A DNA stretch of 10,527 nucleotides from an uncultured Mycoplasmatota bacterium (GCA_900553765.1 USET01000030.1:1-10527); one strand, 5' to 3'; positions 1 to 7,306 are shown, numbered from the stretch's first letter. Notes: a model not told the origin generated them from the letters alone. A program made the numbers and translations.

Positions 1-226
1 GTTAAAAATTCGTTCGATGAAGACGAGATGGGGCGTGTGTAATCGCAAGAGTGAAACGATTACATTGAATGCCAAACTATTATCTTATCCACTCGAGTGT
101 TTAGATTACGTGATCGTCCATGAACTTTGTCATTTGGTACATTTTGATCATTCGAAAAATTTTTGGAATCTCGTAGGAGTTTATTGTCCAGAATATAAAC
201 GAATCAGAAAAATTTTAAAAGGTTAG
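1..226 (+). CDS. YgjP-like (DUF45/WLM-type) zinc metallopeptidase, C-terminal part
   Basis: This is the 3' end of a gene that starts before the window; the reading frame is open from base 2 and ends at TAG 224-226. The visible ~74 residues contain R-W-G-x-C, a typical core motif of the YgjP/SprT-like metal-dependent hydrolase family. They are followed by H-E-L-C-H (bases 119-133), the HExxH zinc site, and a third histidine in D-H-S-K-N-F-W (bases 149-151), the expected extra zinc ligand. The ending (Y-C-P-E-Y-K-R, then a short basic tail) is the usual family C-terminus, so the gene looks intact at this end. Family members are predicted cytoplasmic zinc peptidases with poorly defined substrates. 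The next gene's ribosome-binding site overlaps this stop codon, so the two are probably co-transcribed. The internal ATG at base 17 is unlikely to be the start because conserved sequence continues upstream of it. Confidence 0.85.
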   Translation, partial: LKIRSMKTRWGVCNRKSETITLNAKLLSYPLECLDYVIVHELCHLVHFDHSKNFWNLVGVYCPEYKRIRKILKG

Positions 227-235
227 GTGAGGCAA

Positions 236-1462
236 ATGAGAAGAATGCTTTGTACTTTACTTTGTTTCGTTGTAGTAGTACCGATGTTAGTCGTGCCAGA
301 ACATGCCCAAGCGAAAACGCTTGCTCAGTTAAGAGAAGAACTGCGTACTGCAGAGGCGAATTATGCACAGAAGGAACAGGAAGAGCGTTTAACTCAGGAA
401 CAGATCGACCAGACAAACCAGAGTGTTGAGGATATCAAAAATGATATGATTCAAATCGATAAAGATATTGAAACGTTAGGAAATGAAATTATAAAATTAA
501 ATCAAGAAATTACAGCAAAAGAAAAAGAAATTAAAAATATCGTCAACTTTGTACAAGTTTCCAATGGAGAAAGTGCTTATTTAGAATATGCATTTGGAGC
601 ACAAGATTTTACGGATTTTATCTACCGTATGTCGATTGCAGAACAACTTGCAGATTACAATGAGAAATTGATTGCAGATTTTACGACTACGATTGAAAAT
701 AGTAAGAAAAAGCAAGTGGAATTAAAAGAGAAGACGAATGAGTTAGAGCAGAAGCAAAAACAATTGGAAAATGAGCTTTCTGGTCTGAAAGACAAGATGG
801 CTTCTTTATCTGATATAAAGATTTCAGTAAAAGATGAGATTCGCATGTTGCGAGAATCTGTAGAAGGATATGAAAAATCTGGATGTGGTGAAAACGAGGA
901 TTTGGATGCTTGTATGACGCGAATTCAGAATAGTGGAGGAGGATCTCTTCCACCAATCAATGGATTTTACCGCCCAATTGTAAAGGGACACGCAACGAGT
1001 GAATATGGATGGAGATGTTTGGATATTACAGGTTGTGAACTTCATTCAGGGCTCGATATGTCAGTTGCTGGTGGTGGAGTTCCTGTTTATGCAGCCGCAC
1101 CTGGTGTCGTTGCCGGCTTGATCCATAGAAGTAACTGTGGAGGAAATCAAGTTATTATTATTCACACGATCAATGGTCAAAAATATACGACATTGTATGC
1201 ACATTTACGCTCTATGAACGTCTCTGTCGGGCAAGTAGTAACGGCTAGTACCCAAATTGGAATTATGGGTGGAAATCCACAGACAGAGTGGTGGGATAAA
1301 TGTTCGACTGGGAATCACGTCCATTTTACAGTAGCCACAGGTCATTATTTAAAAGATTATTATAGTTGGAATACGTTTATGAATCATACAATTAACCCAA
1401 GAACAGTAACAAATGTTCCGGCAAGAGGTGTCGAGTTTACAAATCGTACGACAAGATATTAA
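236..1462 (+). CDS. Secreted coiled-coil M23 peptidase (EnvC/CwlO-like murein hydrolase or activator)
   Basis: A 408-residue exported peptidoglycan-active protein. Residues 1-26 form a signal peptide (basic start, hydrophobic core, A-Q-A before the predicted cut). Residues ~28-210 are rich in E, K and Q in heptad-like order and should form a long coiled coil. A short G/P-rich linker leads to a C-terminal LytM/M23 domain. All zinc and catalytic positions of an active M23 peptidase are present: H270 and D274 (H-S-G-L-D), H323 (Y-A-H-L), and H361 and H363 (H-V-H). That fits a working endopeptidase that cuts peptide cross-links, rather than a degenerate EnvC-type activator; which of the two is inference. 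Six cysteines (217, 226, 261, 267, 301, 356) lie in the exported part, an even number that suggests disulfides. ATG 236 was chosen because AGGTGAGG (225-232) sits just upstream; a GTG at 227 lies inside that site. The full active site and long coiled coil argue against SpoIIQ. Confidence 0.9.
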   Translation: MRRMLCTLLCFVVVVPMLVVPEHAQAKTLAQLREELRTAEANYAQKEQEERLTQEQIDQTNQSVEDIKNDMIQIDKDIETLGNEIIKLNQEITAKEKEIKNIVNFVQVSNGESAYLEYAFGAQDFTDFIYRMSIAEQLADYNEKLIADFTTTIENSKKKQVELKEKTNELEQKQKQLENELSGLKDKMASLSDIKISVKDEIRMLRESVEGYEKSGCGENEDLDACMTRIQNSGGGSLPPINGFYRPIVKGHATSEYGWRCLDITGCELHSGLDMSVAGGGVPVYAAAPGVVAGLIHRSNCGGNQVIIIHTINGQKYTTLYAHLRSMNVSVGQVVTASTQIGIMGGNPQTEWWDKCSTGNHVHFTVATGHYLKDYYSWNTFMNHTINPRTVTNVPARGVEFTNRTTRY

Positions 1463-1486
1463 AGTGGGAAATTGTACCCACTTTTT
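1461..1486 (+). terminator. Rho-independent terminator after the M23 gene
   Basis: A perfect 8-bp stem (AAAGTGGG 1461-1468 with CCCACTTT 1477-1484) has an 8-base loop and continues into a short T run. The left arm begins inside the stop codon, so transcription ends right behind the gene. Confidence 0.85.
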
Positions 1487-1506
1487 AACTCGTAAGGAGG
1501 TGTGTC

Positions 1507-1992
1507 ATGAAAAAAATATTATGGATTTTACCAATTCTATGCCTTTTATGCGGATGCGAGATGCAAATGTCTGAAGAACAGAAAGAGTATCAAGCTGGCG
1601 TAAGGCAGTTAGAAGAAAAAAAGGTAAAAAATTTTGATAAAGAACTTCCATTTGAAATAGAAGTATCAATCGATTCTTTGGTCGAGGGAGAACTTGTATA
1701 TAGTGTTGTGATCGATCAACCGAAAGTGCCGATGAAAAATATCAAAGCTCTTGTGGTTCACGATGCGAAGACGACGGATATCTTTCCAAGTGTTGGAATT
1801 TTTGACACGCCTTTAAATTTGATTCCGAACGAAGTAGATCAGGAAAAGAAAAATGTAAAGGGAATCGCCCTCGTTGGATATATAGAGACAGATAAGAGTG
1901 TTGGTGCATTCCACATGAATGTTAGAGTGTTAGTATCCTATGAGGATGAAGAAGGAAATCGTCATCAGTTATATAGTTATCACAAAATATGA
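1507..1992 (+). CDS. Small lipoprotein of unknown function
   Basis: A 161-residue protein with a lipoprotein signal: M-K-K start, hydrophobic stretch, and lipobox L-C-G-C with the lipidated cysteine at residue 17. It would be anchored on the outer face of the cytoplasmic membrane. After a short E/Q/K-rich spacer, the mature part (~residues 45-161) alternates hydrophobic and polar residues, which suggests a small beta-rich domain. It contains no cysteine after the lipidated one. I do not recognise the family. The start is well supported by AAGGAGGTG at 1494-1502. Its stop overlaps an ATG at 1989, and the Cse60-like gene and the flippase follow closely, so these three are probably one transcription unit. 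A link to sporulation or envelope building is only suggested by those neighbours. Confidence 0.8.
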   Translation: MKKILWILPILCLLCGCEMQMSEEQKEYQAGVRQLEEKKVKNFDKELPFEIEVSIDSLVEGELVYSVVIDQPKVPMKNIKALVVHDAKTTDIFPSVGIFDTPLNLIPNEVDQEKKNVKGIALVGYIETDKSVGAFHMNVRVLVSYEDEEGNRHQLYSYHKI

Positions 1993-2012
1993 TTCTTTTT
2001 TCAAAAGATACT

Positions 2013-2021
2013 TGCTATGAT
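2013..2021 (+). promoter_or_regulatory. Possible extended -10 element upstream of the Cse60-like gene
   Basis: TGCTATGAT fits the extended -10 pattern TGnTAnnnT. The hexamer 17 bases upstream (TTCTTT, 1993-1998) is a poor -35. A transcript from here would start near 2028, right at the ribosome-binding site, so this would be an internal promoter with almost no leader. I saw no convincing sigma-E site, although sporulation control would be expected for this gene. Confidence 0.25.
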
Positions 2022-2036
2022 CATATTGGTGATAAG

Positions 2037-2207
2037 ATGAAAGTAAAAGTAATAGATGAAGGTCACGAAAAGGATTTAGAAGAAGCGGTAAATAAATTTT
2101 TAGATGAACTGGATGGGGAACTCATCGATATTAAATTTCAGGTTGCTGTCAGTTCGTTTTCAGAAGAGCAAATTTATTGTTTTTCAGCAATGATTATATA
2201 TCGATAG
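2037..2207 (+). CDS. cse60: Cse60-like small sporulation protein
   Basis: A 56-residue soluble protein beginning M-K-V-K-V-I-D. The N-terminal half carries H-E-K-D-L-E-E-A-V-N-K-F-L, an amphipathic helix. The end, E-E-Q-I-Y-C-F-S-A-M-I-I-Y, matches what I recall of the Cse60 family (a small protein made under sigma-E in Bacillus), including the F-S-A-M-[IV] signature. Its molecular role is not known. I placed the start at ATG 2037 because GGTGAT (2028-2033) lies directly upstream and the family begins here. An in-frame ATG at 1989, which overlaps the previous gene's stop, would add 16 residues with no clear ribosome-binding site. The flippase starts 14 bases downstream, so the genes look co-transcribed. 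The family call rests on memory of the pattern, not on a search. Confidence 0.75.
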   Translation: MKVKVIDEGHEKDLEEAVNKFLDELDGELIDIKFQVAVSSFSEEQIYCFSAMIIYR

Positions 2208-2221
2208 ATAGGTTGTGAGGT

Positions 2222-3862
2222 ATGAAGAAAAATACGTTTTTAGAAGGAGCTATGATAGCGACCATTGGAATTATTTTGTGCAAGATTATAGGACTTGTAT
2301 ATGTCATTCCTTTTTATGCAATTATTGGTACACAAGGAGGGGCTTTGTATAGTTATGCATATTCGATTTATGCAATTTTCTTAAGTCTTTCCAATAGTGG
2401 AATTCCCGTTGCTGTCAGTAAGGTAATTAGTGAATATAATACGCTTGGTTATGTCAAAGCAAAAGAGAGGGCATTTCAAATGGCATCTCTCGTCATCATC
2501 GGACTTGGAATTTTCTTTTTCCTCGTTCTCGTGATTTTTGCACCTACGATTGCAAGTGTGATTTTAGGAGATATTCAAGGTGGAAATACATTAGAAGGGG
2601 TTACACTAGTCATTAGAATCGTCGCAACGGCACTTTTAATTGTACCGATTGAAAGTGTAACACAAGGTTACTTTCAGGGGCATAAAATCATGGTGCCTCC
2701 AACGATGGCTAATGTCATAGAACAATTGGTGAGGGTAATCGTCATTGTTGCTGGAAGTTTCGTCGCTTTACAGGTGTTCCATTTATCTTTAGAGACAGCT
2801 GTTGGAATTGCTGTATTCGGTGCGACAATCGGTTGTTTGGTTGCATATTTTTACTTGCTTCGCGTACTTAAGAAAAATAAAAAGAAGATAGAAGAAACAG
2901 CATTGGTAGCAAGTCACGAACCGAGAATTTCAAGAAAGACCATCTTAAAGAAAATTATATATTATGCACTTCCTTTTGTCATGATCGACGTTATGAATTC
3001 TGCATATGGAATGGTCGATACGTTGACAGTCGTATCTGGACTTACTGACTTAGGATATGATGCTGTGACAACTGAAACAGCAATCGGTGTCATTGCAACA
3101 TGGGCGACGAAGTTAAATATGATCGTAGCATCGATCGCACTTGGAATTACTGTAAGTTTGATTCCAAATATCGCAAGTAGTTATGTCAAGAAAAATTGGA
3201 AAGGTGTTAGTCGTAAGATGAATCAGGCATTACAAGCCCTTTCTTTAACGACGATTCCAATGGCATTTGGACTTAGCTTTTTAGCTGCACCAGTCTGGGT
3301 TATCTTTTATGGATACAATGCACTGAGCATCGATATTTTTAGATTGTATATTCTGCAAGCAATTACGTTCTCTTTCTATACGACTCTCGTAAATTTAATT
3401 CAAACGATGAATCGTACAAAATTAGGAATGGAAATTTTGGGAGGAAGTTTTATCGCAAAGTATCTACTGAATGTTCCAATTATGAAACTTTGTTATTCGA
3501 TAGGAATCCCTGCTTATTACGGACCAATCTTTACAACATTATTGACACAATCTGTATCAGTTCTCTTGATTTTAATTATTATGAGAAAAGATTATCAAGT
3601 CGCTTATCGTAAGACGATCGTACTGACGATCAAAGTATTACTCATTACAGGAGTTATGTTAGGAATATTAAGTATTATGAATTTATTTATTCCAGTTGCT
3701 GTACAGTCAAGATGGATGGCTATTTTGATTACGATTTTATATGCTGGAGTAGGTGCTATCATATATTGTGTTCTCGGATATCGTCATCATGTGTTCCAAG
3801 AGGTATTTGGAAATGACATTTTAGAAAGAATCTTGAGAAAGTTTCATTTAAAGAAGGCGTAA
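2222..3862 (+). CDS. MOP-superfamily lipid/oligosaccharide flippase (MurJ/YtgP or SpoVB type)
   Basis: A 546-residue polytopic membrane protein, about the length of Bacillus YtgP (MurJ) and a little longer than SpoVB. I count roughly 13-14 hydrophobic spans along the whole protein, with a charged cytoplasmic loop (K-K-N-K-K-K) near residues 217-222. The start (F-L-E-G-A, then a glycine-rich first helix, I-I-G-L-V-Y-V-I-P-F) and A-L-Y-S-Y-A-Y-S-I-Y followed by G-I-P-V-A-V-S-K are the YtgP/SpoVB signature region. Members flip undecaprenyl-linked peptidoglycan precursors across the membrane, either for growth (MurJ) or for the spore cortex (SpoVB). The Cse60-like neighbour leans towards a sporulation role, but sequence alone does not separate the two. 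The ribosome-binding site (GTGAGG) is very close to ATG 2222. A second ATG at 2252 has AAGGAG before it but would remove conserved N-terminal residues. Confidence 0.88.
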   Translation: MKKNTFLEGAMIATIGIILCKIIGLVYVIPFYAIIGTQGGALYSYAYSIYAIFLSLSNSGIPVAVSKVISEYNTLGYVKAKERAFQMASLVIIGLGIFFFLVLVIFAPTIASVILGDIQGGNTLEGVTLVIRIVATALLIVPIESVTQGYFQGHKIMVPPTMANVIEQLVRVIVIVAGSFVALQVFHLSLETAVGIAVFGATIGCLVAYFYLLRVLKKNKKKIEETALVASHEPRISRKTILKKIIYYALPFVMIDVMNSAYGMVDTLTVVSGLTDLGYDAVTTETAIGVIATWATKLNMIVASIALGITVSLIPNIASSYVKKNWKGVSRKMNQALQALSLTTIPMAFGLSFLAAPVWVIFYGYNALSIDIFRLYILQAITFSFYTTLVNLIQTMNRTKLGMEILGGSFIAKYLLNVPIMKLCYSIGIPAYYGPIFTTLLTQSVSVLLILIIMRKDYQVAYRKTIVLTIKVLLITGVMLGILSIMNLFIPVAVQSRWMAILITILYAGVGAIIYCVLGYRHHVFQEVFGNDILERILRKFHLKKA

Positions 3863-3876
3863 GCCTTTTTATTTTT
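3851..3876 (+). terminator. Rho-independent terminator after the flippase gene
   Basis: The stem AAGGC (3854-3858) pairs with GCCTT (3863-3867) around loop GTAA, which contains the stop codon. The stem extends outward by a G-U and two A-T pairs. It runs into TTTTTATTTTT. It is short, but the T tract is good. Confidence 0.7.
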
Positions 3877-3886
3877 CTATACTATT

Positions 3887-3930
3887 TTGTATATTTTAGT
3901 ACTTGACAATATAAGGTAGTTGATATACAA
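3887..3930. promoter_or_regulatory. Candidate PadR operator: 8-bp inverted repeat around the promoter
   Basis: TTGTATAT (3887-3894) and ATATACAA (3923-3930) are perfect inverted copies separated by 28 bases. They bracket the -35 element, and the right arm covers most of the -10. Dyad sites overlapping their own promoter are usual for PadR-family repressors, so autorepression by the downstream PadR protein is the natural reading. The wide spacing and the A/T-rich composition keep confidence modest. Confidence 0.4.
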
Positions 3931-3931
3931 T
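3903..3931 (+). promoter_or_regulatory. Sigma-A-type promoter for the padR-HAAS operon
   Basis: A perfect -35 TTGACA (3903-3908), a 17-base spacer and -10 TACAAT (3926-3931). The predicted start is near 3938, leaving a leader of only about 14 bases before ATG 3952, with GAGGTGG as ribosome-binding site. Confidence 0.8.
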
Positions 3932-3951
3932 GATACTGACGAGGTGGTACT

Positions 3952-4293
3952 ATGAATGTTCAATTCAAAAAGGGAGTACTTGAATTAATTGTGTTGTTAT
4001 CAGTTCATAAAAAGGATCGTTATGGATATGAATTGATGACTGAGGTTTCTAAAATTGTAGATATCAATGAAGGAACGATATATCCTTTATTGAAGAGATT
4101 GACGAATGAAAAGTACTTTGACACATACTTAGTAGAGTCGACAGAAGGACCACCAAGAAAATATTATAAGTTAACTGTATTAGGAGAAGAAAGAATGAAA
4201 GAATTAAAAGAAATATGGTTAGATTTTTCAAGTTCTGTAAATCAGTTTATTGAGGAGAGTGAGAATCATGACGAAAAAGCAATTTTTGAATAA
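3952..4293 (+). CDS. PadR-family transcriptional regulator
   Basis: A 113-residue DNA-binding protein. The N-terminal winged helix shows the PadR hallmarks: K-G-V-L-E-L-I-V-L near the start, R-Y-G-Y-E-L around residue 25, and the recognition region E-G-T-I-Y-P-L-L-K-R-L around residues 39-49. The wing follows with G-P-P-R-K-Y-Y-K-L-T, then one C-terminal helix for dimerisation. This is the short PadR-s2 type. The start is fixed by GAGGTGG (3941-3947) at good spacing. Its 3' end overlaps the next gene by 26 bases. PadR next to a HAAS/DUF1700 gene is a common Bacillota pairing, linked in many cases to envelope stress or antibiotic response, so this protein probably represses its own operon. The signal it senses is not visible. 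Confidence 0.92.
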   Translation: MNVQFKKGVLELIVLLSVHKKDRYGYELMTEVSKIVDINEGTIYPLLKRLTNEKYFDTYLVESTEGPPRKYYKLTVLGEERMKELKEIWLDFSSSVNQFIEESENHDEKAIFE

Positions 4294-5749
4294 GTTAGAA
4301 AAAGAGTTAAACATATTGGATGAGCATGAAGTAAAAGATATCATTAATGAATATAATGATATCATCGAAGAAAAAATTAAGCATGGTCAAAAAGAAAAAG
4401 ACGCTGTAGCAGAAGTGGGAGATGTCGAAAGTTTAGCAAAGGATATTTTAAGTGCTTATAAAGTAAATCCGAATTATAAGAAGAGAGAAGGAGACGAGTT
4501 TACACAAAGTGCAAAAAAACTAGGGGAAGACTTTGACTCTTTCATTAAAAAGGGAGCAGAGAAGGCTACAAAAATAACGCAAAATGTAGTGGATACAATG
4601 CGTGAAAATAATCAAGAGTTGACGATCGACTTTATATTTGAACTATTGTTTAAAGCAATTGCAGCACTTATTATCATGGCAATCGCATCGCTTCCATTTA
4701 TGTTGATTCGCGAATTAGGAACTAGTATTTTAGGAATGATAATCTATCCATTGGATTCAATTTTAGGATTTTGTTGGACTGTCATAGTGGGAATTTTATA
4801 TGTCGTATGTTGTGCCTTTATATTTCTTGCTATGTTCAAACAATACTTTACAAAGTCACAGTCTAATCGTGAAAAGAAAGATAAAAAAAAAGAATCGATG
4901 AAAAAAGATAAAAATGAATCGGTAGAAGAAGAGAAAAATTCAAACAAAGAAGAGAAGAGAGCACCTGAGATCAAAGTACAAAGAAGTACGACTTCAAATA
5001 CGATTTCCGATGTGATCGTTAGTTTGGTAAAAGTATTTGTAATTTTAATTTCCATTCCTTTGATGATTTGGATCGGTTGTGTTGGATTCGGAATCGCATT
5101 CTTCATTTACCTCATTATTACTGGATTTCCAATTTATTCCGTATTCATTTTATCAATTGGTGTCTTTATAATTTCTTTATCTGTCTTAAGTATGATTTTC
5201 TCATTGATTTTTAGCCGTAAAAAAATCTATGTGTGGCCATTTTTCGTAGGACTTGGAATCATGTTGGTTGGTGGATTTATGACATTCGATTATGTTTTAA
5301 GTTTTGAATACATCGATAAGTTACCAGAAAATGAATATCATCAACAGGTTGAAACGATCGATGTAACAGTAAATGAAAATCAATGGCCAGTATCGATTTC
5401 AACAAATAGTGGAATATCAGAGGTGCTTGTAGATGCAAACTTACCAACAAATCAAATGAGAGTAGAAATAGAATATTACGACGATTTTGTTACGATGGAG
5501 GAATTATCGAATACAGTGGAAAACGATCCGGTTTGTGACAGTGACGCGATGGGGAATCCGACAAATTGTTTTCATGTATATCAAATTAGAAATGAAACAG
5601 TTGATGGTTGGAAAGTATATCGAGAGATAAAACCAGAGTTTATCGAAAATTTCCAAAATCACAAAATTTATAGTTACCGTGATTTGACTGTTCCAAAAAT
5701 TAAAATTTATGTAAACCCAGCAAATCAAGATAAGTTACGTCGTTGGTAA
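4268..5749 (+). CDS. HAAS/DUF1700-domain multi-pass membrane protein
   Basis: A 493-residue protein partnered with the PadR gene. Residues ~1-65 form the HAAS domain (F-L-N-K-L-E-K-E-L start, then E-Y-N-D-I-I-E-E-K and a G-D-V-E-S-L-A-K-D-I-L end), which is cytoplasmic and helical. Two or three membrane spans follow at ~125-200. Next comes a strongly charged K/E linker at ~202-240, then further spans at ~250-347. The C-terminal ~145 residues look like an exported beta-rich domain with one close cysteine pair (C423, C434). The tail resembles the adhesin-like DUF4097 domain often found with HAAS proteins, but I could not confirm that. ATG 4268 was chosen over an in-frame TTG at 4250 because the GGAGAGTGAG ribosome-binding site lies between them and the HAAS domain begins at M-T-K-K. 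Function in the family is poorly known; envelope sensing with PadR is the likely theme. Confidence 0.85.
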   Translation: MTKKQFLNKLEKELNILDEHEVKDIINEYNDIIEEKIKHGQKEKDAVAEVGDVESLAKDILSAYKVNPNYKKREGDEFTQSAKKLGEDFDSFIKKGAEKATKITQNVVDTMRENNQELTIDFIFELLFKAIAALIIMAIASLPFMLIRELGTSILGMIIYPLDSILGFCWTVIVGILYVVCCAFIFLAMFKQYFTKSQSNREKKDKKKESMKKDKNESVEEEKNSNKEEKRAPEIKVQRSTTSNTISDVIVSLVKVFVILISIPLMIWIGCVGFGIAFFIYLIITGFPIYSVFILSIGVFIISLSVLSMIFSLIFSRKKIYVWPFFVGLGIMLVGGFMTFDYVLSFEYIDKLPENEYHQQVETIDVTVNENQWPVSISTNSGISEVLVDANLPTNQMRVEIEYYDDFVTMEELSNTVENDPVCDSDAMGNPTNCFHVYQIRNETVDGWKVYREIKPEFIENFQNHKIYSYRDLTVPKIKIYVNPANQDKLRRW

Positions 5750-5752
5750 TTT

Positions 5753-5782
5753 AAGAAAGAATGAAAATTCTTTCTTTTTTTT
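5753..5782 (+). terminator. Rho-independent terminator after the HAAS gene
   Basis: A perfect 10-bp stem (AAGAAAGAAT 5753-5762 with ATTCTTTCTT 5767-5776), a GAAA tetraloop and a following T run to 5782. It is the clearest terminator in the window and separates the padR operon from the next gene. Confidence 0.9.
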
Positions 5783-5829
5783 GCAGGAAAATTTATTTTG
5801 ACTTCGAAAGATATTAATAAGGTGATAAG

Positions 5830-7305
5830 ATGAAGAAATTATTCGTTGGATGTATTTTAATTAGTTTGCTTTCGATGAAAACTGTATCTGCAAAAGAAGA
5901 AGTATATTATGGAGAATATGGCCCTTTTCACGACTGGTCGATGCAAAAGGTAGAAGAAAGTGATACTGTTCAAGTAGAACATGAAAAAAGATATCGTTGG
6001 TACTACGATGAGATAGCTTATGGAGATTATACTTTGTTAGGAGAAGTGACAGACACTTATCCTTATCAGGATAAGAAACAAACGAAAAAGGGAAGTTGGT
6101 CAGAGTGGAGTACACTTCGGCCAGAAGAAGTAGAGAAACGTCAAATAGAAGAAAAGAAAATGTATCGTTTTAGAAAGATGAAACCAATCAGATATATTTA
6201 TTTTTATCATGCCCAAGGAACCGATGGTCGTTTAAGTATTCCAGAAATTCGTATTTATGCAAAGGGAAAAATAATTCGTTATCAAGCATCTTGTGATACT
6301 TGTAGTTCGAATTTGATAGAAGGAATTCAAGATGGAAATACAAAAGATCTCGAAAATGAAATGATGGAAGATTCCACATTGACTCTCGATCTAAAACAGG
6401 AATATGCAATCGATGATATTCGAGTGGAAATTTATTTATACGATGAGGGAGAAATAGATAAAAAATTGACGTATGCATTTACTGATGCGAAAGAAGAATC
6501 TCCAAGATTTTTCGTATATAACCCTTTTCTTGTAGAGTTCACAAGTAAGACGAAAGACGATATTTACCATAACGAATTTGCCGTATCAGCTCTTCAAGGG
6601 AAAGATCCAAAGTGGGAGAAATTTCAGTATTCCGAAGAAGAGGTAAGAATGACGGTAACAACGGAAGTTCAATATGGAATATTTTATCGCTACCGTGATA
6701 CCTATTATCGTCAGTATATGAAAACAAGACATGAAACGGAAGAATATACAAAAGAAAAACCAGAAAAGTATCGATATAAAATCAAAGATTCATATCAAGA
6801 ATGGTATCGTTATCGGACGAGAGATAAAGTGGTTTTGTCTGGAGAGTGGATTATTACGAGAGATGATTTTTCTATAGATTCTTTGGTTCGAGAAAAGACG
6901 CGAGATGTTACATTTGAAACAAATTTAAATCTTACGAAGAATGGTGTTTACGATATTATTTTCGATTTAGGGTTTCAAAAAGTGAAAAAGAAAATTGTCG
7001 TTGATATTTTAAAAAATGATCAAAAACAATATCGGAAGGTTCAAGAAGAAATAGAATTACTCGAACAAGATATCGAAGAAGTAAGTAAACTTACGGATTC
7101 GAAAGAAAAGGAAGAAATGCTGAAAGAACTAAAGGAAAAAGCAATCCAATTGTACAAACAAAAAACAGAGCTGAAAGATAAATTATCATTTTCTAATCAA
7201 AAGATGGGAATCGATAGTAGAATGTGGTGGTGTGTATTATTTATTCTTTTGATATTCCTTATATTTTATCTTGCATATCGAAAATACAGTTATGAAAAAA
7301 GATAG
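5830..7305 (+). CDS. Exported single-span membrane protein with W-S repeats and a discoidin-like segment; unknown function
   Basis: A 491-residue protein whose family I do not recognise. It has a signal peptide (residues 1-21, ending V-S-A), a large exported part, a charged coiled coil (~398-455), one membrane span (~465-483) and a short basic tail, so it would be an anchored surface protein. Near the N-terminus two units share the same layout: D-W-S at W36 with Y-R at Y55, and E-W-S at W93 with Y-R-F-R at Y112, both 19 residues apart. The second unit reads W-S-E-W-S, like a thrombospondin type 1 repeat. Weaker aromatic Y-R-Y-R motifs recur around residues 287 and 325. Residues ~120-208 resemble a discoidin (F5/8 C) fold, with I-P-E-I-R-I-Y, a D-G-N turn and L-T-L-D-L before I-D-D-I-R-V. 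Residues ~354-395 look Ig-like. C155 and C158 form a C-x-x-C pair. GGTGAT (5821-5826) precedes the ATG. Confidence 0.75.
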   Translation: MKKLFVGCILISLLSMKTVSAKEEVYYGEYGPFHDWSMQKVEESDTVQVEHEKRYRWYYDEIAYGDYTLLGEVTDTYPYQDKKQTKKGSWSEWSTLRPEEVEKRQIEEKKMYRFRKMKPIRYIYFYHAQGTDGRLSIPEIRIYAKGKIIRYQASCDTCSSNLIEGIQDGNTKDLENEMMEDSTLTLDLKQEYAIDDIRVEIYLYDEGEIDKKLTYAFTDAKEESPRFFVYNPFLVEFTSKTKDDIYHNEFAVSALQGKDPKWEKFQYSEEEVRMTVTTEVQYGIFYRYRDTYYRQYMKTRHETEEYTKEKPEKYRYKIKDSYQEWYRYRTRDKVVLSGEWIITRDDFSIDSLVREKTRDVTFETNLNLTKNGVYDIIFDLGFQKVKKKIVVDILKNDQKQYRKVQEEIELLEQDIEEVSKLTDSKEKEEMLKELKEKAIQLYKQKTELKDKLSFSNQKMGIDSRMWWCVLFILLIFLIFYLAYRKYSYEKR

Positions 7306-7306
7306 A

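Noticed and set aside
227..235. GTG start for the M23 protein
   Set aside because: It lies inside the AGGTGAGG ribosome-binding site that serves ATG 236.
655..1045. Open frames on the minus strand across the M23 gene (and similar ones at 204-416, 4744-5106, 5504-6478, 6539-6751, 8610-9047)
   Set aside because: They lie opposite strongly supported + strand genes, have no ribosome-binding sites that I can see, and their translations show no family pattern. They are by-products of the coding sequence on the other strand.
236..1462. The M23 protein as SpoIIQ, the forespore channel protein
   Set aside because: It has a cleavable signal peptide, a long coiled coil and a complete zinc site, and it is larger than SpoIIQ. 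A general cell-wall hydrolase fits better.
5785..5821. Promoter for the W-S repeat protein (TTGACT at 5798; AGGAAAA at 5785)
   Set aside because: TTGACT has no -10 at 16-18 bases, and AGGAAAA is followed only by a poor sigma-H -10. The gene must have a promoter after the 5753 terminator, but I cannot place it.
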